Assembly (NCBI GenBank): GCA_025963635.1
Contig: JAOQAK010000043.1
Span: 1 to 61,619, forward strand
Origin: Ferruginibacter sp.
Lineage (GTDB): Bacteria > Bacteroidota > Bacteroidia > Chitinophagales > Chitinophagaceae
DNA: 61,619 bases
Direction: 5' to 3'
This document shows positions 21,578 through 28,488 of this stretch, one piece after another; position 1 is the first letter of the stretch; every line of letters begins with the position of its first letter. The position numbers were made by a program, and so were the translations under genes. Below the pieces are notes generated by a model. That model saw only the letters and a program-made list of their open reading frames with translations. It was not told where the DNA came from and did not search any database.

Positions 21578-22021
21578 TTAATTTTCCCAGGGAGCTTTTC
21601 CATCTACAGTTAAACCCATGCTGCGTGCAGTACCGGCAATCATGCTCATGGCACTATTCAGGGTAAAAGCATTCAGATCAGCCATTTTATCTTTGGCGAT
21701 GTCTTCTACCTGTGACCATGAAACTTTACCCACTTTTACGCGGTTAGGCTCTTTACTACCGCTGGTGATCTTAGCAGCTTCCATCAACTGAACTGCTGCG
21801 GGCGGAGTTTTAATGATAAATTCGAAAGACTTATCAGCGTAAACTGTGATAAGTACAGGAAGGATTTTTCCTGGTCTGTCCTGGGTTCTGGCGTTAAATT
21901 GCTTGCAGAACTCCATGATGTTGACACCTTTTGAACCCAGTGCAGGCCCGATGGGCGGTGCCGGGTTAGCCTGTCCTCCTTTGCATTGGAGCTTGACATA
22001 GGCTGTAATTTCTTTTGCCAT
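21578..22021 (-). CDS. rplK: Ribosomal protein uL11
   Basis: 147 residues from the ATG at 22021 ([20 protein letters not shown]), preferred over an 18-codon upstream extension that runs back toward the promoter. Binds the GTPase-associated centre of 23S rRNA. The Pro-rich hinge ([20 protein letters not shown]) and C-terminal rRNA-binding part ([20 protein letters not shown]) are intact. A TACCTTTG box 84 bp upstream gives it its own promoter. Confidence 0.97.
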   Translation of the reverse strand: MAKEITAYVKLQCKGGQANPAPPIGPALGSKGVNIMEFCKQFNARTQDRPGKILPVLITVYADKSFEFIIKTPPAAVQLMEAAKITSGSKEPNRVKVGKVSWSQVEDIAKDKMADLNAFTLNSAMSMIAGTARSMGLTVDGKAPWEN

Positions 22022-22104
22022 TTTATAATTTTTTTGGTGATAGCGTATCGGCAATTGCCGGTACTCCCAATTCAATAAATTCCTGTAAGAACTATTTGGG
22101 GCGG

Positions 22105-22112
22105 CAAAGGTA
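22105..22112 (-). promoter_or_regulatory. -7 box (TACCTTTG) of the rplK operon
   Basis: TACCTTTG on the minus strand, 84 bp upstream of the rplK start. Leaves a leader of roughly 75-80 nt. Confidence 0.6.
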
Positions 22113-22123
22113 TGAGAAAATTC

Positions 22124-22291
22124 CTAAAAAAGTGAAAGTGAGCACAAAAAATCCCTGAATTCACCGGGGAAATAAAAAAATGTTTCTAGAATGCTATACG
22201 AACTCAACTGCTTCTTTTTGTTCAATATTGATAAAATGTAAAAGAGTGCGACGCCTGTGAAGCTAAATAGCAGTACTTCTGCCGGGTTCAT
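22124..22291 (-). CDS. Possible 55-residue single-pass membrane protein
   Basis: A 55-codon frame from ATG at 22291 to TAG at 22124. The first 23 residues (MNPAEVLLFSFTGVALFYIL and onward) make one good membrane helix, followed by a positive NKKKQ stretch, as expected for an inside-facing loop. The last 25 residues are aromatic-rich and less convincing. No strong start signal is visible, and the end of the frame adjoins the rplK promoter. It may be a real small protein or chance; too short for homology by eye. Confidence 0.3.
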   Translation of the reverse strand: MNPAEVLLFSFTGVALFYILSILNKKKQLSSYSILETFFYFPGEFRDFLCSLSLF

Positions 22292-22359
22292 AAAATCCTA
22301 TAGGTTTTTGTTATGAGGTCCGCAATTCACGAAAATTTCTTTATTCATGGCAAGCAATC

Positions 22360-22827
22360 TTATAATACCAAGATCCCGGTTACCTGCATGGTGATCTCTT
22401 TTTTTGGTTCTTTTATGGCAGCAATCTCTTCTTTGGTCTTGCCGGCATCTTGAGCATAATGCCTTAGCATTTCTACAGAAGTTTCCTTGTATGTAGCGGT
22501 GCCCTGTGCAACAATGTTCTTTTGGTTCATTGAGAGAGGGACCATAAAAGAGTGATCTTTCATTTTAATCATCATCGGCCCGTTGGCTGTTTGCATTTTC
22601 AACCAGCAGCCTTCTGCCTTGCATACTTCGATCACTTTTCCTTTTACCTTAACAACCGCTTCAGGCTTAGCTGCTAATACAGTGGTCAACTCATCGGCGT
22701 TGATAGCGCCATCCACGGTAGTTTTTATACCAAAGTTCATTCCTTTATCGGCAGGTCCTTTTGGAGGTTGTGCCTTTAATGAAACCGTTAATAGCAACAC
22801 GGAAAATAAAAAAAACAGCTTTCTCAT
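22360..22827 (-). CDS. DUF4920 domain-containing exported protein
   Basis: 155 residues. Signal peptide (RKLFFLFSVLLLTVSLKAQ), then a small beta-barrel with the family signature VKVKGKVIEVCKAEGCWLKM and GPMMIKMKDHSFMVPLSM, resembling an OB-like fold with a conserved Cys pair. Function unknown. It is placed between nusG and rplK, a junction that is closed in most bacteria. The nusG terminator lies directly upstream of it, so it must have its own promoter or depend on read-through. Confidence 0.8.
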   Translation of the reverse strand: MRKLFFLFSVLLLTVSLKAQPPKGPADKGMNFGIKTTVDGAINADELTTVLAAKPEAVVKVKGKVIEVCKAEGCWLKMQTANGPMMIKMKDHSFMVPLSMNQKNIVAQGTATYKETSVEMLRHYAQDAGKTKEEIAAIKEPKKEITMQVTGILVL

Positions 22828-22842
22828 ATGTGTAAGTTTAAT

Positions 22843-22868
22843 AAAAAAGCCACTTAAAAAGTGGCTTT
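22843..22868 (-). terminator. Intrinsic terminator after nusG
   Basis: On the minus strand AAAGCCACTT pairs with AAGTGGCTTT over 10 bp with a 3-nt loop and runs into TTTT. It separates tuf-secE-nusG from the DUF4920 gene. Confidence 0.85.
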
Positions 22869-22875
22869 GTAAATA

Positions 22876-23460
22876 TTATCCTAATTTTTCTACCTGCATA
22901 TAATTGAGTTCCACCGGTGTGGCCCGCCCGAATATCTTCACCTGCACTTTTAATTTCTTTTTCTCGTCATTCACTTCCTCAACCATACCATTAAAGTCGT
23001 TGAACGGACCGTCGATGATTTTAATAGTTTCACCAATAATAAACGGCTCACTCATGGTCATTCCACCACCTTCGCCCATTTCATCCACCTTACCCAGCAT
23101 TTTATTAACTTCAGCTTTCCGCAAAGAAATGATATTTCCTTTACTTCCTTTGCCATCGGTTAAAAAGTGCATTACATTGCTAATGTTGCTGATATGCTGC
23201 ACCATGTCATCATTCAGCTTATTGTCTGCCACCTCGATCATTACATATCCAGGATAGAAATTCCTTTCTCTCATTACCTTTTTACCCGCTTGCACTTTAT
23301 ATACTTTTTCTACGGGCAAAAAAATCTGCTTAATAATATCTGACCACCCATTACGGATAATGTCTTTGTCCAGGTATTCCTTGATTTTACGCTCCTTGCC
23401 ACTTACCACGCGAAGCACATACCACTTACTTTCCTTATCCTGAGTTATCGCTTCTTCCAT
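22876..23460 (-). CDS. nusG: Transcription termination/antitermination factor NusG
   Basis: 194 residues. Binds RNA polymerase beta' clamp and links it to Rho or the ribosome. N-terminal NGN domain (KWYVLRVVSGKERKIKEYLD, NFYPGYVMIEV) and C-terminal KOW domain (ETIKIIDGPFNDFNGMVEEV). Its ATG overlaps the secE stop in a TAATG junction, so the two are translationally coupled. Confidence 0.97.
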   Translation of the reverse strand: MEEAITQDKESKWYVLRVVSGKERKIKEYLDKDIIRNGWSDIIKQIFLPVEKVYKVQAGKKVMRERNFYPGYVMIEVADNKLNDDMVQHISNISNVMHFLTDGKGSKGNIISLRKAEVNKMLGKVDEMGEGGGMTMSEPFIIGETIKIIDGPFNDFNGMVEEVNDEKKKLKVQVKIFGRATPVELNYMQVEKLG

Positions 23461-23657
23461 TATTGTTTAAATAAAGAGTAAATAAATTTTAAAGAACCGT
23501 TTGCTACAAAGTCCATTACTCCTACAATAGCGGTAATAAATATGGTAGCCCCTAAAACAATCATAGTGGATTGCTGCAGTTGCTCCCAGTTGGGCCAGGT
23601 TACTTTTTCAACTAACTCTTTATAGGAGTCTTTTAAATATGCCGTGAGTTTGTTCAT
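23460..23657 (-). CDS. secE: Preprotein translocase subunit SecE
   Basis: 65 residues, the short single-helix form. N-terminal amphipathic part (YLKDSYKELVEKVTWPNWEQ) has the conserved KVTWP, followed by one membrane helix (STMIVLGATIFITAIVGVMD). Clamps SecY in the inner membrane. Lies between tRNA-Trp and nusG as in most Bacteroidota. Confidence 0.95.
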   Translation of the reverse strand: MNKLTAYLKDSYKELVEKVTWPNWEQLQQSTMIVLGATIFITAIVGVMDFVANGSLKFIYSLFKQ

Positions 23658-23669
23658 AATTCTTTAATT

Positions 23670-23750
23670 TGAAAATTTGAAAATTGCTCAATGTAACAAT
23701 TGAAAAACTCCCCAATTGAGCCATTTTCAAATTGAGTAATTTTCACATTT
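23670..23750. repeat. Degenerate 8-bp array (AAAATTTG / CAATTGAG)
   Basis: Between secE and tRNA-Trp. Repeated words TTTGAAAA and CAATTGAG occur in both orientations and make imperfect hairpins. Closely similar words recur between tRNA-Gly and tRNA-Tyr. Confidence 0.5.
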
Positions 23751-23755
23751 ATCAG

Positions 23756-23826
23756 CACGGGAACTAGGATTCGAACCAAGATCAAAGGTTTTGGAGACCC
23801 GTATGCTACCGTTGCACCATTCCCGT
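23756..23826 (-). tRNA. tRNA-Trp (CCA)
   Basis: Acceptor stem ACGGGAA / TTCCCGT, D-arm GTGC...GCAT, anticodon loop CTCCAAA (anticodon CCA) and T-loop TTCGAAT. The anticodon stem has one mismatch and one G-T, and the T-stem has one T-T mismatch, so the fold is a little weaker than usual. Its place between tuf and secE is the standard place of tRNA-Trp in this phylum. CCA is not encoded. Confidence 0.9.
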
Positions 23827-23951
23827 AGAAAAACCAAAAGCTATTTCGAAGGGTTCCGAAACAGCTTTTAGAATTATATTGTAAAGATAAATAAATATCT
23901 GTTACGACGCTTCCCAACTCAATGCCATTTGCAAATTGCCGGAAAGAATTT

Positions 23952-25139
23952 TTATTTTACTATTTCAGTAACCTGGCCTGCACCTACTGTACGACCACCT
24001 TCACGAATCGCAAATTTCAAACCTTTTTCCATCGCGATTGGCTGAATCAACACAACGTTTAATGAAGTGTTATCACCCGGCATCACCATTTCTGTTCCTG
24101 CATTGAGGGTAACTTCCCCAGTTACGTCTGTAGTACGGAAATAGAACTGAGGACGGTATTTGTTAAAGAATGGAGTATGACGCCCACCTTCTTCTTTGCT
24201 TAAAACGTAAACTTCACCTTTAAATTCAGTGTGGGGGGTAATTGAACCTGGTTTGCAAAGCACCATACCACGACGGATCTGTGTTTTTTCAATACCGCGT
24301 AACAATAAACCTGCATTATCACCAGCTTCACCTTCGTCGAGTAATTTTTTGAACATTTCAACGCCGGTAACAGTAGAAGTCAATGGCTTCTCCATCAAAC
24401 CTACAATTTCGATTCCTTCACCCACTTTGATACGACCTCTTTCAATACGACCGGTAGCAACAGTACCACGACCGGTAATAGAGAATACATCTTCCACACT
24501 CATCAGGAATGGCAAATCAACTAAACGCGGAGGCAGTGGGATGTAGCTATCAACAGCATCCATCAATTCGTCGATTTTAGCAATCCATTTTTCGTCACCA
24601 GCCAAAGCGCCGGTTGCAGAACCCTGGATAATAGGAGTATTGTCGCCATCAAAACCGTAAGAAGTAAGCAACTCACGAATTTCCATTTCAACCAATTCTA
24701 ATAATTCAGGATCATCCACCAAATCAACTTTGTTCATGAAAACAACGATCTGGGGAACACCTACCTGGCGAGCCAGCAAGATATGTTCTTTTGTTTGTGG
24801 CATTGGACCGTCGGTAGCTGCAACAACAAGAATGGCACCATCCATCTGGGCAGCACCTGTGATCATGTTTTTCACATAATCCGCGTGACCCGGACAGTCT
24901 ACGTGTGCATAGTGGCGAGCCAATGTAGCATACTCTACGTGCGCTGTATTTATCGTAATACCTCTTTCTTTTTCCTCAGGTGCACCATCGATATCATCAT
25001 AATTTTTTTTCTCCGCTAAACCTTTTTTAGACAAAACATCGGTTATAGCGGCTGTTAGTGTTGTTTTACCATGATCCACGTGACCGATGGTACCAACGTT
25101 TAAGTGGGGTTTATCCCTCTTGAAAGATTCTTTTGCCAT
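23952..25139 (-). CDS. tuf: Elongation factor Tu
   Basis: 395 residues. GTPase that brings aminoacyl-tRNA to the ribosome. G1 ([10 protein letters not shown]), switch I ([10 protein letters not shown]), G3 ([10 protein letters not shown]), NKVD (MNKVDLVDD) and domain 2/3 landmarks ([30 protein letters not shown]) are intact. No promoter box lies in the 75-bp gap to tRNA-Thr, so tuf is probably transcribed together with the upstream tRNA genes. Confidence 0.98.
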   Translation of the reverse strand: MAKESFKRDKPHLNVGTIGHVDHGKTTLTAAITDVLSKKGLAEKKNYDDIDGAPEEKERGITINTAHVEYATLARHYAHVDCPGHADYVKNMITGAAQMDGAILVVAATDGPMPQTKEHILLARQVGVPQIVVFMNKVDLVDDPELLELVEMEIRELLTSYGFDGDNTPIIQGSATGALAGDEKWIAKIDELMDAVDSYIPLPPRLVDLPFLMSVEDVFSITGRGTVATGRIERGRIKVGEGIEIVGLMEKPLTSTVTGVEMFKKLLDEGEAGDNAGLLLRGIEKTQIRRGMVLCKPGSITPHTEFKGEVYVLSKEEGGRHTPFFNKYRPQFYFRTTDVTGEVTLNAGTEMVMPGDNTSLNVVLIQPIAMEKGLKFAIREGGRTVGAGQVTEIVK

Positions 25140-25214
25140 TGTTTATTTTTTAATAATTGTTTTGAAAATCGGTTTTCGTTTAGCGTCTGTAACCATCGAC
25201 TTTATATTTTTTTG

Positions 25215-25286
25215 AGCCATCAGTGAGAATCGAACTCACGACCCCTTCCCTACCAAGGAAGTGCTCTACCCCTGAGCTACGACGGC
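25215..25286 (-). tRNA. tRNA-Thr (GGT)
   Basis: Acceptor GCCGTCG / TGATGGC, D-arm GCTC...GAGC, anticodon stem CTTCC / GGAAG with loop TTGGTAG (anticodon GGT), T-arm GTGAG-TTCGATT-CTCAC. CCA not encoded. Confidence 0.95.
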
Positions 25287-25360
25287 TTGTTATAGAGATC
25301 GTGAATAGAATCACTCTCAATTGCAACTCTCAAAAGAACTACCCCCTGAGCTACAACAGC
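25287..25360 (-). pseudogene. Decayed tRNA gene
   Basis: 74 nt, exactly tRNA length and abutting tRNA-Thr(GGT). The 5' part GCTGTTGTAGCTCAGGGGGT keeps the acceptor strand, T8-A9 and D-arm of a normal tRNA and resembles the neighbouring tRNA-Thr, but the second D-stem strand is broken (TTC for AGC) and the anticodon and T-arms cannot be folded properly. Most simply an extra tRNA copy that has lost function. Confidence 0.55.
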
Positions 25361-25392
25361 TTAACCGTGTGCCGTAGCGGGGAAACAAAAAG

Positions 25393-25465
25393 AGCGGAAG
25401 ACGAGGCTCGAACTCGCCACCTATAGCTTGGAAGGCTATCGCTCTACCAAATGAGCTACTTCCGC
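25393..25465 (-). tRNA. tRNA-Gly (TCC)
   Basis: Acceptor GCGGAAG / CTTCCGC, D-arm GCTC...GAGC, anticodon stem ATAGC / GCTAT with loop CTTCCAA (anticodon TCC), T-arm GCGAG-TTCGAGC-CTCGT. CCA not encoded. Confidence 0.95.
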
Positions 25466-25470
25466 TTAAT

Positions 25471-25588
25471 TAATTTGAAAATTCGAAAATGACTCAATTT
25501 GAAAATTGGCCATTGACATTTTCCTCCAAAGAACAAACTGAATGCTATAACTGAGCAATTTTCACATTGAGCAGTTTTTACATTTAAT
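25471..25588. repeat. Degenerate AATTTGAAAA / TGAGCAATTTTCACATT repeats
   Basis: Between tRNA-Gly and tRNA-Tyr. Words AATTTGAAAATT, ACTCAATTTGAAAATTG and GAGCAATTTTCACATTGAG recur in both orientations and match those between secE and tRNA-Trp, so both spacers share one repeat type. Confidence 0.5.
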
Positions 25589-25590
25589 AG

Positions 25591-25673
25591 TGGGCAGAGT
25601 AGGGTTCGAACCTACGTACTCGTACGAGAACAGATTTACAGTCTGCCGCCTTTAACCACTCGGCCATCTGCCC
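25591..25673 (-). tRNA. tRNA-Tyr (GTA)
   Basis: Class II tRNA, 83 nt, with a long variable arm (CTCGTACGAG region). Acceptor GGGCAGA / TCTGCCC, anticodon loop CTGTAAA (anticodon GTA), T-loop TTCGAAC. CCA not encoded. Confidence 0.95.
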
Positions 25674-25719
25674 AAAAAAATTATCTCAAAATATAATGAA
25701 ATGAATTTCAAAATACCCG

Positions 25720-25792
25720 AGCCGAAGAAGGGAGTCGAACCCCCGACCTGCTGATTACAAATCAGCTGCTCTACCAACTGAGCTACTTCGGC
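25720..25792 (-). tRNA. tRNA-Thr (TGT)
   Basis: Acceptor GCCGAAG / CTTCGGC, D-arm GCTC...GAGC, anticodon stem GCTGA / TCAGC with loop TTTGTAA (anticodon TGT), T-arm GGGGG-TTCGACT-CCCTT. First gene of the tRNA-tuf transcript. CCA not encoded. Confidence 0.95.
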
Positions 25793-25853
25793 TTATTAAA
25801 AGAACTGTCCCTCAAATTTCTATTACCTGTTGGTACTCTTATTTTTGGGATGG

Positions 25854-25861
25854 CAAAGGTA
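25854..25861 (-). promoter_or_regulatory. -7 box (TACCTTTG) of the tRNA-tuf operon
   Basis: TACCTTTG on the minus strand, 62 bp before tRNA-Thr(TGT). Identical to the boxes of rplK and rpoB. Confidence 0.6.
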
Positions 25862-25944
25862 GGTGAATTTGATTAATTCTAAAATTTTGAAATAGTTTTT
25901 TTTTTACTTCTAAAATATTGATGTGAATAAGTCATAAAACTATT

Positions 25945-25975
25945 AAAAAGCCCCCGAAATTCGGGGGCTTTTTTT
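25945..25975 (-). terminator. Intrinsic terminator after hpf
   Basis: Perfect stem AAGCCCCCGAA / TTCGGGGGCTT with A- and T-runs on both sides. The hpf stop codon lies inside its T/A tract, so termination begins at the end of the gene. It can also act on the other strand. Confidence 0.9.
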
Positions 25976-26273
25976 ATGCTGCGAGCATTTCTTTTTTGCG
26001 TTTTATTTGAATGATCACACTGTCGAGCGCTTCATCGAAACTTTCTTCGAATGATTTGGAAGAATGCTTGACAAAGATATCGCACTTGGGAATGTGAACC
26101 TTAATTTCGGCCACCTTGTCTTTAATGGTGTGTACTACATTGTCTAACTTTAAATAAACATCTACTTTCGTTATCTTATCATGAAACTGAAAGAGTTTCG
26201 AAAGCTTTTTTTCTACATAGGATACCAATTTGGAATCTGCGTCAAAATGCACAGTTTGAATGTTTACGTTCAT
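25974..26273 (-). CDS. hpf: Ribosome hibernation-promoting factor, short form
   Basis: 99 residues. Short HPF/RaiA-type protein that binds the 30S decoding region in slow growth and protects idle ribosomes. The beta-alpha fold is visible: NVNIQTVHFDADSKLVSYVE, KLSKLFQFHDKITKVDVYLK, then a C-terminal helix with SFEESFDEALDSVIIQIKRK. Lacks the C-terminal dimerisation domain of long HPF. Follows xerC by 171 bp. Confidence 0.9.
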   Translation of the reverse strand: MNVNIQTVHFDADSKLVSYVEKKLSKLFQFHDKITKVDVYLKLDNVVHTIKDKVAEIKVHIPKCDIFVKHSSKSFEESFDEALDSVIIQIKRKKEMLAA

Positions 26274-26444
26274 AGCATTCTAATTTTTAATTAGTGAACA
26301 ATTGTGTGAAGAAATAGGTAAACTTAAAAAGGTCATAGGCAAGTTATTTTAGGATTTTCGTGGTTCTATTTATTGCTACAAGTTACTTAATGAAAGTCTA
26401 AATACAAAAAAGAAATCGGGGAAAGCTACGCCGGAAATGATCGC

Positions 26445-27422
26445 TTAAGCCTTCGGATGTGCCTTTTTATGGATGTCCTTTAATTTCTCTATTGTGTTGT
26501 GGGTGTAAATCTGGGTAGCTGCGAGGCTGCTGTGCCCGAGCAGCTCTTTCACAGCATTAAGATCGGCGCCGTTATTCATTAAATGCGTGGCAAAAGTGTG
26601 CCGAAGGATGTGCGGACTCTTTTTGTCAATCGTAGTTACCTGGGCCAAATACTTCGTTACAGCATTGTGAACGTATTTCGGGTACAATTTTTTCCCCGTT
26701 CCGTTCACCAACAATGCCTTAGCATCAAATTCATCAAAGCGGCTCCTTTTACACTCCAGGTAATCCTGTATCATGCTCATTAATTGCCTGCTCACCGGCA
26801 ATATTCTTTCCTTATTTCCTTTTCCCAATACCTTTATATTGCTGTTGCTCCGATCTATATGCGTTTCTTCCAGGCTTATCAATTCTGCCCTCCTCATTCC
26901 GGTATTATATAGTAATTGCAATAATAACTTATGCGTTTTACCCTCCCAGTCATCAGGAAACTCAACATGATTAAATAAAGTGTCAATATCTGTACTGGCC
27001 ACAAATTGAGGCAACCGTTTCTTAATTTTTGGTGAGATGATGGTTGTCATTGGGCTTGCAAGCAGCAAGCCTTGTTTTACCTGGAATTTAAAGAAGGATT
27101 TTAGGGAAGATATGTTCCGGTTAATGGACTTTGCACCTAGCGGCGAAGTTTTACGGCTGGGAGACGCTGATTTGCCACCGGGTTCACCGATAGATACCGT
27201 GGGAAGAAGTTCCTTCCCTGTTTCTTTTAATTTTGCCAGCCAGCTCCTGATGATAAAAGGACGAATATCGGAAAGAGGTGTGTCGGTATATTGCGCATCT
27301 ATGTAATCAAAGAAAGCAACGAGGTCGTTCTGATAAGCTTCGGTAGTGTGTTCAGAATACCTTTTTTGAAATCTAAGGTAATCTATAAAAGTTTGTATAA
27401 GCTTTTGGTGAGTTATGGGCAT
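26445..27422 (-). CDS. xerC: Tyrosine recombinase XerC/XerD
   Basis: 325 residues from the ATG at 27422. Resolves chromosome dimers at dif. N-terminal SAM-like domain (LIQTFIDYLRFQKRYSEHTT) and C-terminal catalytic domain with the six residues: Arg in NTGMRRAELISL, Lys in GKGNKERILPVS, HxxR in PHILRHTFATHL, His in ELLGHSSLAATQ, nucleophile Tyr in QIYTHNT. An unusual insert of ~26 residues rich in Gly, Ser and Pro (about residues 70-96) separates the N-domain from the helix that starts KSINRNISSLKSFFKF; in usual XerC these parts are joined by a short turn. Whether it works as XerC or XerD cannot be told. Its ATG directly follows the T-run of the rpsU terminator. Confidence 0.9.
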   Translation of the reverse strand: MPITHQKLIQTFIDYLRFQKRYSEHTTEAYQNDLVAFFDYIDAQYTDTPLSDIRPFIIRSWLAKLKETGKELLPTVSIGEPGGKSASPSRKTSPLGAKSINRNISSLKSFFKFQVKQGLLLASPMTTIISPKIKKRLPQFVASTDIDTLFNHVEFPDDWEGKTHKLLLQLLYNTGMRRAELISLEETHIDRSNSNIKVLGKGNKERILPVSRQLMSMIQDYLECKRSRFDEFDAKALLVNGTGKKLYPKYVHNAVTKYLAQVTTIDKKSPHILRHTFATHLMNNGADLNAVKELLGHSSLAATQIYTHNTIEKLKDIHKKAHPKA

Positions 27423-27467
27423 AAAAAAACTGATAACCAAAGTTACATAGTAACCGGTTATCAGTTT
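27423..27467 (-). terminator. rpsU terminator that overlaps the xerC promoter
   Basis: Perfect 12-bp stem AAACTGATAACC / GGTTATCAGTTT with a 17-nt loop, followed by seven T that run directly into the xerC ATG. The loop contains TAACTTTG (27438-27445 on the minus strand), a -7 box 15 bp before the xerC start. One segment thus ends rpsU and starts xerC. Confidence 0.75.
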
Positions 27468-27493
27468 AAATTATTAAAAAAGTAATAAAAAGA

Positions 27494-27691
27494 CTAAACG
27501 TCTATCTTACCACTTGCTATATTCTGCTTGTAAACAGCTTTCAACACCTGTGTACGGCGGCGGATAGATGGCTTAATAAAAGCTTGTCTTTCTCTCAGCT
27601 GAAGCAATACACGGCTTTTTTCGAACTTCTTCTTATATTTTTTTAAAGCCTTGTCTATGTTCTCGCAATCTTTAGAATCTATAATTAACAT
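27494..27691 (-). CDS. rpsU: Ribosomal protein bS21
   Basis: 65 residues. Sits on the 30S platform beside the anti-Shine-Dalgarno end of 16S rRNA. Fits bS21: DCENIDKALKKYKKKFEKSR, VLLQLRERQAFIKPSIRRRT. Tyr54 is present (AVYKQ); in Bacteroidota this residue is reported to help bS21 hold the anti-Shine-Dalgarno tail, which explains why the phylum barely uses Shine-Dalgarno pairing. The gene itself carries a perfect Shine-Dalgarno, the arrangement described for autoregulation in Flavobacterium johnsoniae. Divergent from ribE. Confidence 0.95.
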   Translation of the reverse strand: MLIIDSKDCENIDKALKKYKKKFEKSRVLLQLRERQAFIKPSIRRRTQVLKAVYKQNIASGKIDV

Positions 27692-27698
27692 TTGATAT

Positions 27699-27707
27699 AC
27701 CTCCTTT
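27699..27707 (-). promoter_or_regulatory. Strong Shine-Dalgarno of rpsU (AAAGGAGGT)
   Basis: AAAGGAGGT ends 7 nt before the ATG, the ideal distance. None of the other start codons inspected in the window has a comparable sequence. Expected to be read only by ribosomes lacking bS21, giving negative feedback. Confidence 0.85.
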
Positions 27708-27727
27708 GGTAGTTTTTTTTAGAAGCG

Positions 27728-27735
27728 CAAAGATA
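27728..27735 (-). promoter_or_regulatory. -7 box (TATCTTTG) of rpsU
   Basis: TATCTTTG on the minus strand, 36 bp before the ATG, leaving a short leader that just holds the Shine-Dalgarno. Confidence 0.55.
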
Positions 27736-27776
27736 GTAGAAATATTTAAACTTCAAAATCCAGTTAATAAAAAAAG

Positions 27777-27784
27777 TAAATTTG
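27777..27784 (+). promoter_or_regulatory. -7 box (TAAATTTG) of ribE
   Basis: TAAATTTG ends only 4 bp before the ribE ATG. Transcription would start at or next to the A of ATG, i.e. a leaderless mRNA, and there is no room for an FMN riboswitch. Confidence 0.5.
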
Positions 27785-27788
27785 CGCC

Positions 27789-28379
27789 ATGTTTACAGGT
27801 ATTATTGAAGAAAAAGGGATAATAAAAGAAATTATCACGTCGGGGACAAACAAAACATTTTGGATTGCTTCTCCGATCTCGAAAGATTTTACAATTGATC
27901 AAAGCGTTGCCCACAACGGAGTTTGCCTTACGGTGGAAGAAATCAGCAATGGCCAGCATAGGATCACTGCCATAGAAGAAACTTTAAAAAAAACTAATTT
28001 ACACAGTTGGCAAAAAGATACTGTAATTAACATCGAAAGATGTCTTCAAATGAATGGAAGATTGGATGGTCACATCGTGCAAGGGCATGTGGATGCGATT
28101 GCCACTTGCACAGATGTATTAGAAAAAGACGGTAGTTGGGAATATACATTTCATTTTGATCGCAAATTTGCCCCGTTAGTAATTGAAAAAGGTTCAATTT
28201 CTTTGAATGGGATAAGTCTTACTATTTTCAATGTAACGAACGACCATTTTACGGTAGCCATTATACCTTACACTTATGTTCATACGAATATGCAATATTT
28301 ACAAACCGGAGATAAAATAAATATTGAATTTGATATGATTGGGAAATATGTGGCCAGGCTGGCGGAACTAAAAGGATAA
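27789..28379 (+). CDS. ribE: Riboflavin synthase alpha subunit
   Basis: 196 residues. Converts two 6,7-dimethyl-8-ribityllumazine molecules to riboflavin. Starts with the family's invariant MFTGIIEEKGII and shows the two internally similar lumazine-binding halves: VAHNGVCLTVEEI in the first and SLNGISLTIFNV in the second, with GRLDGHIVQGHVDAIA between. Normal length. No other rib gene is adjacent. Confidence 0.95.
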   Translation: MFTGIIEEKGIIKEIITSGTNKTFWIASPISKDFTIDQSVAHNGVCLTVEEISNGQHRITAIEETLKKTNLHSWQKDTVINIERCLQMNGRLDGHIVQGHVDAIATCTDVLEKDGSWEYTFHFDRKFAPLVIEKGSISLNGISLTIFNVTNDHFTVAIIPYTYVHTNMQYLQTGDKINIEFDMIGKYVARLAELKG

Positions 28380-28488
28380 CAATACCATACGCATCACTAG
28401 TTTATATAACATCTACTGCGTATTTTACGGATCGTTTATTAATATCAAGTACGAAATCAAAAACGGTAGTTTTTTTATACCCACAATT

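Noticed and set aside
25223..25426. 67-residue open frame over tRNA genes
   Set aside because: Translates tRNA-Thr, the decayed tRNA and part of tRNA-Gly; a common false call.
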